A program made the position numbers and the translations under genes. The notes under the pieces are model-generated. The model made no database searches and was not told where the DNA came from. It worked only from the letters and a program-made list of their open reading frames with translations. This document shows, in pieces, positions 6,884 to 6,935 of a stretch of DNA of 6,935 nucleotides (positions within the stretch are counted from its first letter, which is position 1; each line of letters starts with the position of its first letter). Origin of the DNA: an uncultured Flavihumibacter sp. (GTDB taxonomy: Bacteria; Bacteroidota; Bacteroidia; Chitinophagales; Chitinophagaceae); contig CAMLRX010000187.1 of assembly GCA_946482545.1 (NCBI GenBank), positions 1 through 6,935 on the forward strand. Reading direction: 5' to 3'.

Positions 6884-6915
6884 TAAAGATGCAAAAAATC
6901 AGTACAACTTACAAG
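6884..6915 (-). promoter_or_regulatory. Candidate promoter of GH67-SDR
   Basis: On the minus strand, CTTG (6912-6915) lies 20 nt before CATCTTTA (6884-6891), a partial fit to the Bacteroidota TTTG and TAnnTTTG boxes. It mirrors the GH115 candidate: TTGTAAG, then 19 nt, then CTTTA, then the operator. The implied leader is about 140 nt, much longer than for GH115. The single-box match to consensus is weak; the main support is the conservation between the two sites. Confidence 0.45.
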
Positions 6916-6935
6916 TTTTTATTCCGGAGGGAAGA

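Noticed and set aside
6916..6935. Possible end of another gene or a plus-strand ribosome-binding site (GGAGG at 6926-6930) at the right edge.
   Set aside because: Only about 20 bases remain; several stop codons fit on the minus strand and no start follows on the plus strand, so nothing can be decided.
1..6935. CRISPR array, tRNA or rRNA genes, insertion sequence or phage attachment site.
   Set aside because: No regularly spaced repeats, RNA gene signatures, transposase-like frames or terminal inverted repeats with target duplications were seen in the window.

Overview
This 6,935-base window looks like part of a glucuronoxylan-degradation locus from a Bacteroidota bacterium, possibly a Chitinophagaceae-type soil saprophyte (the family-level guess is inference). 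The signs are the gene content, AT-rich spacers, a near absence of usable Shine-Dalgarno sequences at gene starts, and promoter-like elements resembling the Bacteroidota -33/-7 type. No susC/susD-like genes, transporter or regulator gene is visible, so the window is a fragment of a larger locus.

All four genes are on the minus strand, so the locus reads from right to left. From the right end: an approximately 200-nt control region (6738-6935); a periplasmic GH67 alpha-glucuronidase (4584-6737); a short-chain dehydrogenase/reductase directly behind it (3830-4564); a 281-nt AT-rich control region (3549-3829); a secreted GH115 alpha-glucuronidase (1002-3548); and, 4 nt behind that, a GH10 endo-beta-1,4-xylanase lipoprotein cut off by the left window edge (1-997). 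This suggests two co-directional transcription units, GH67-SDR and GH115-GH10.

Functionally, GH10 cuts the xylan backbone. GH115 can remove (4-O-methyl-)glucuronic acid from internal xylose units of polymer or large fragments. GH67 removes the same sugar from the terminal non-reducing xylose of oligosaccharides, the kind of end GH10 products carry. The SDR is a plausible reductase acting on a released uronic acid or a catabolic intermediate, but its substrate cannot be read from sequence.

The most informative non-coding signal is an identical 14-bp sequence, TTGCAATCGGTTGC, upstream of both units (3600-3613 and 6869-6882). Its core has the GCAA-N-CG-N-TTGC symmetry typical of LacI-family operators. 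In both copies it directly abuts a similar promoter-like arrangement (TTGTAAG, 17 or 19 nt, CTTTA). This supports co-repression of both units by one LacI-type regulator encoded elsewhere. The enzyme families are well known; I see no wholly undescribed system here. The novelty is in the regulon architecture, the pairing of GH67 with GH115, and the unassigned SDR.
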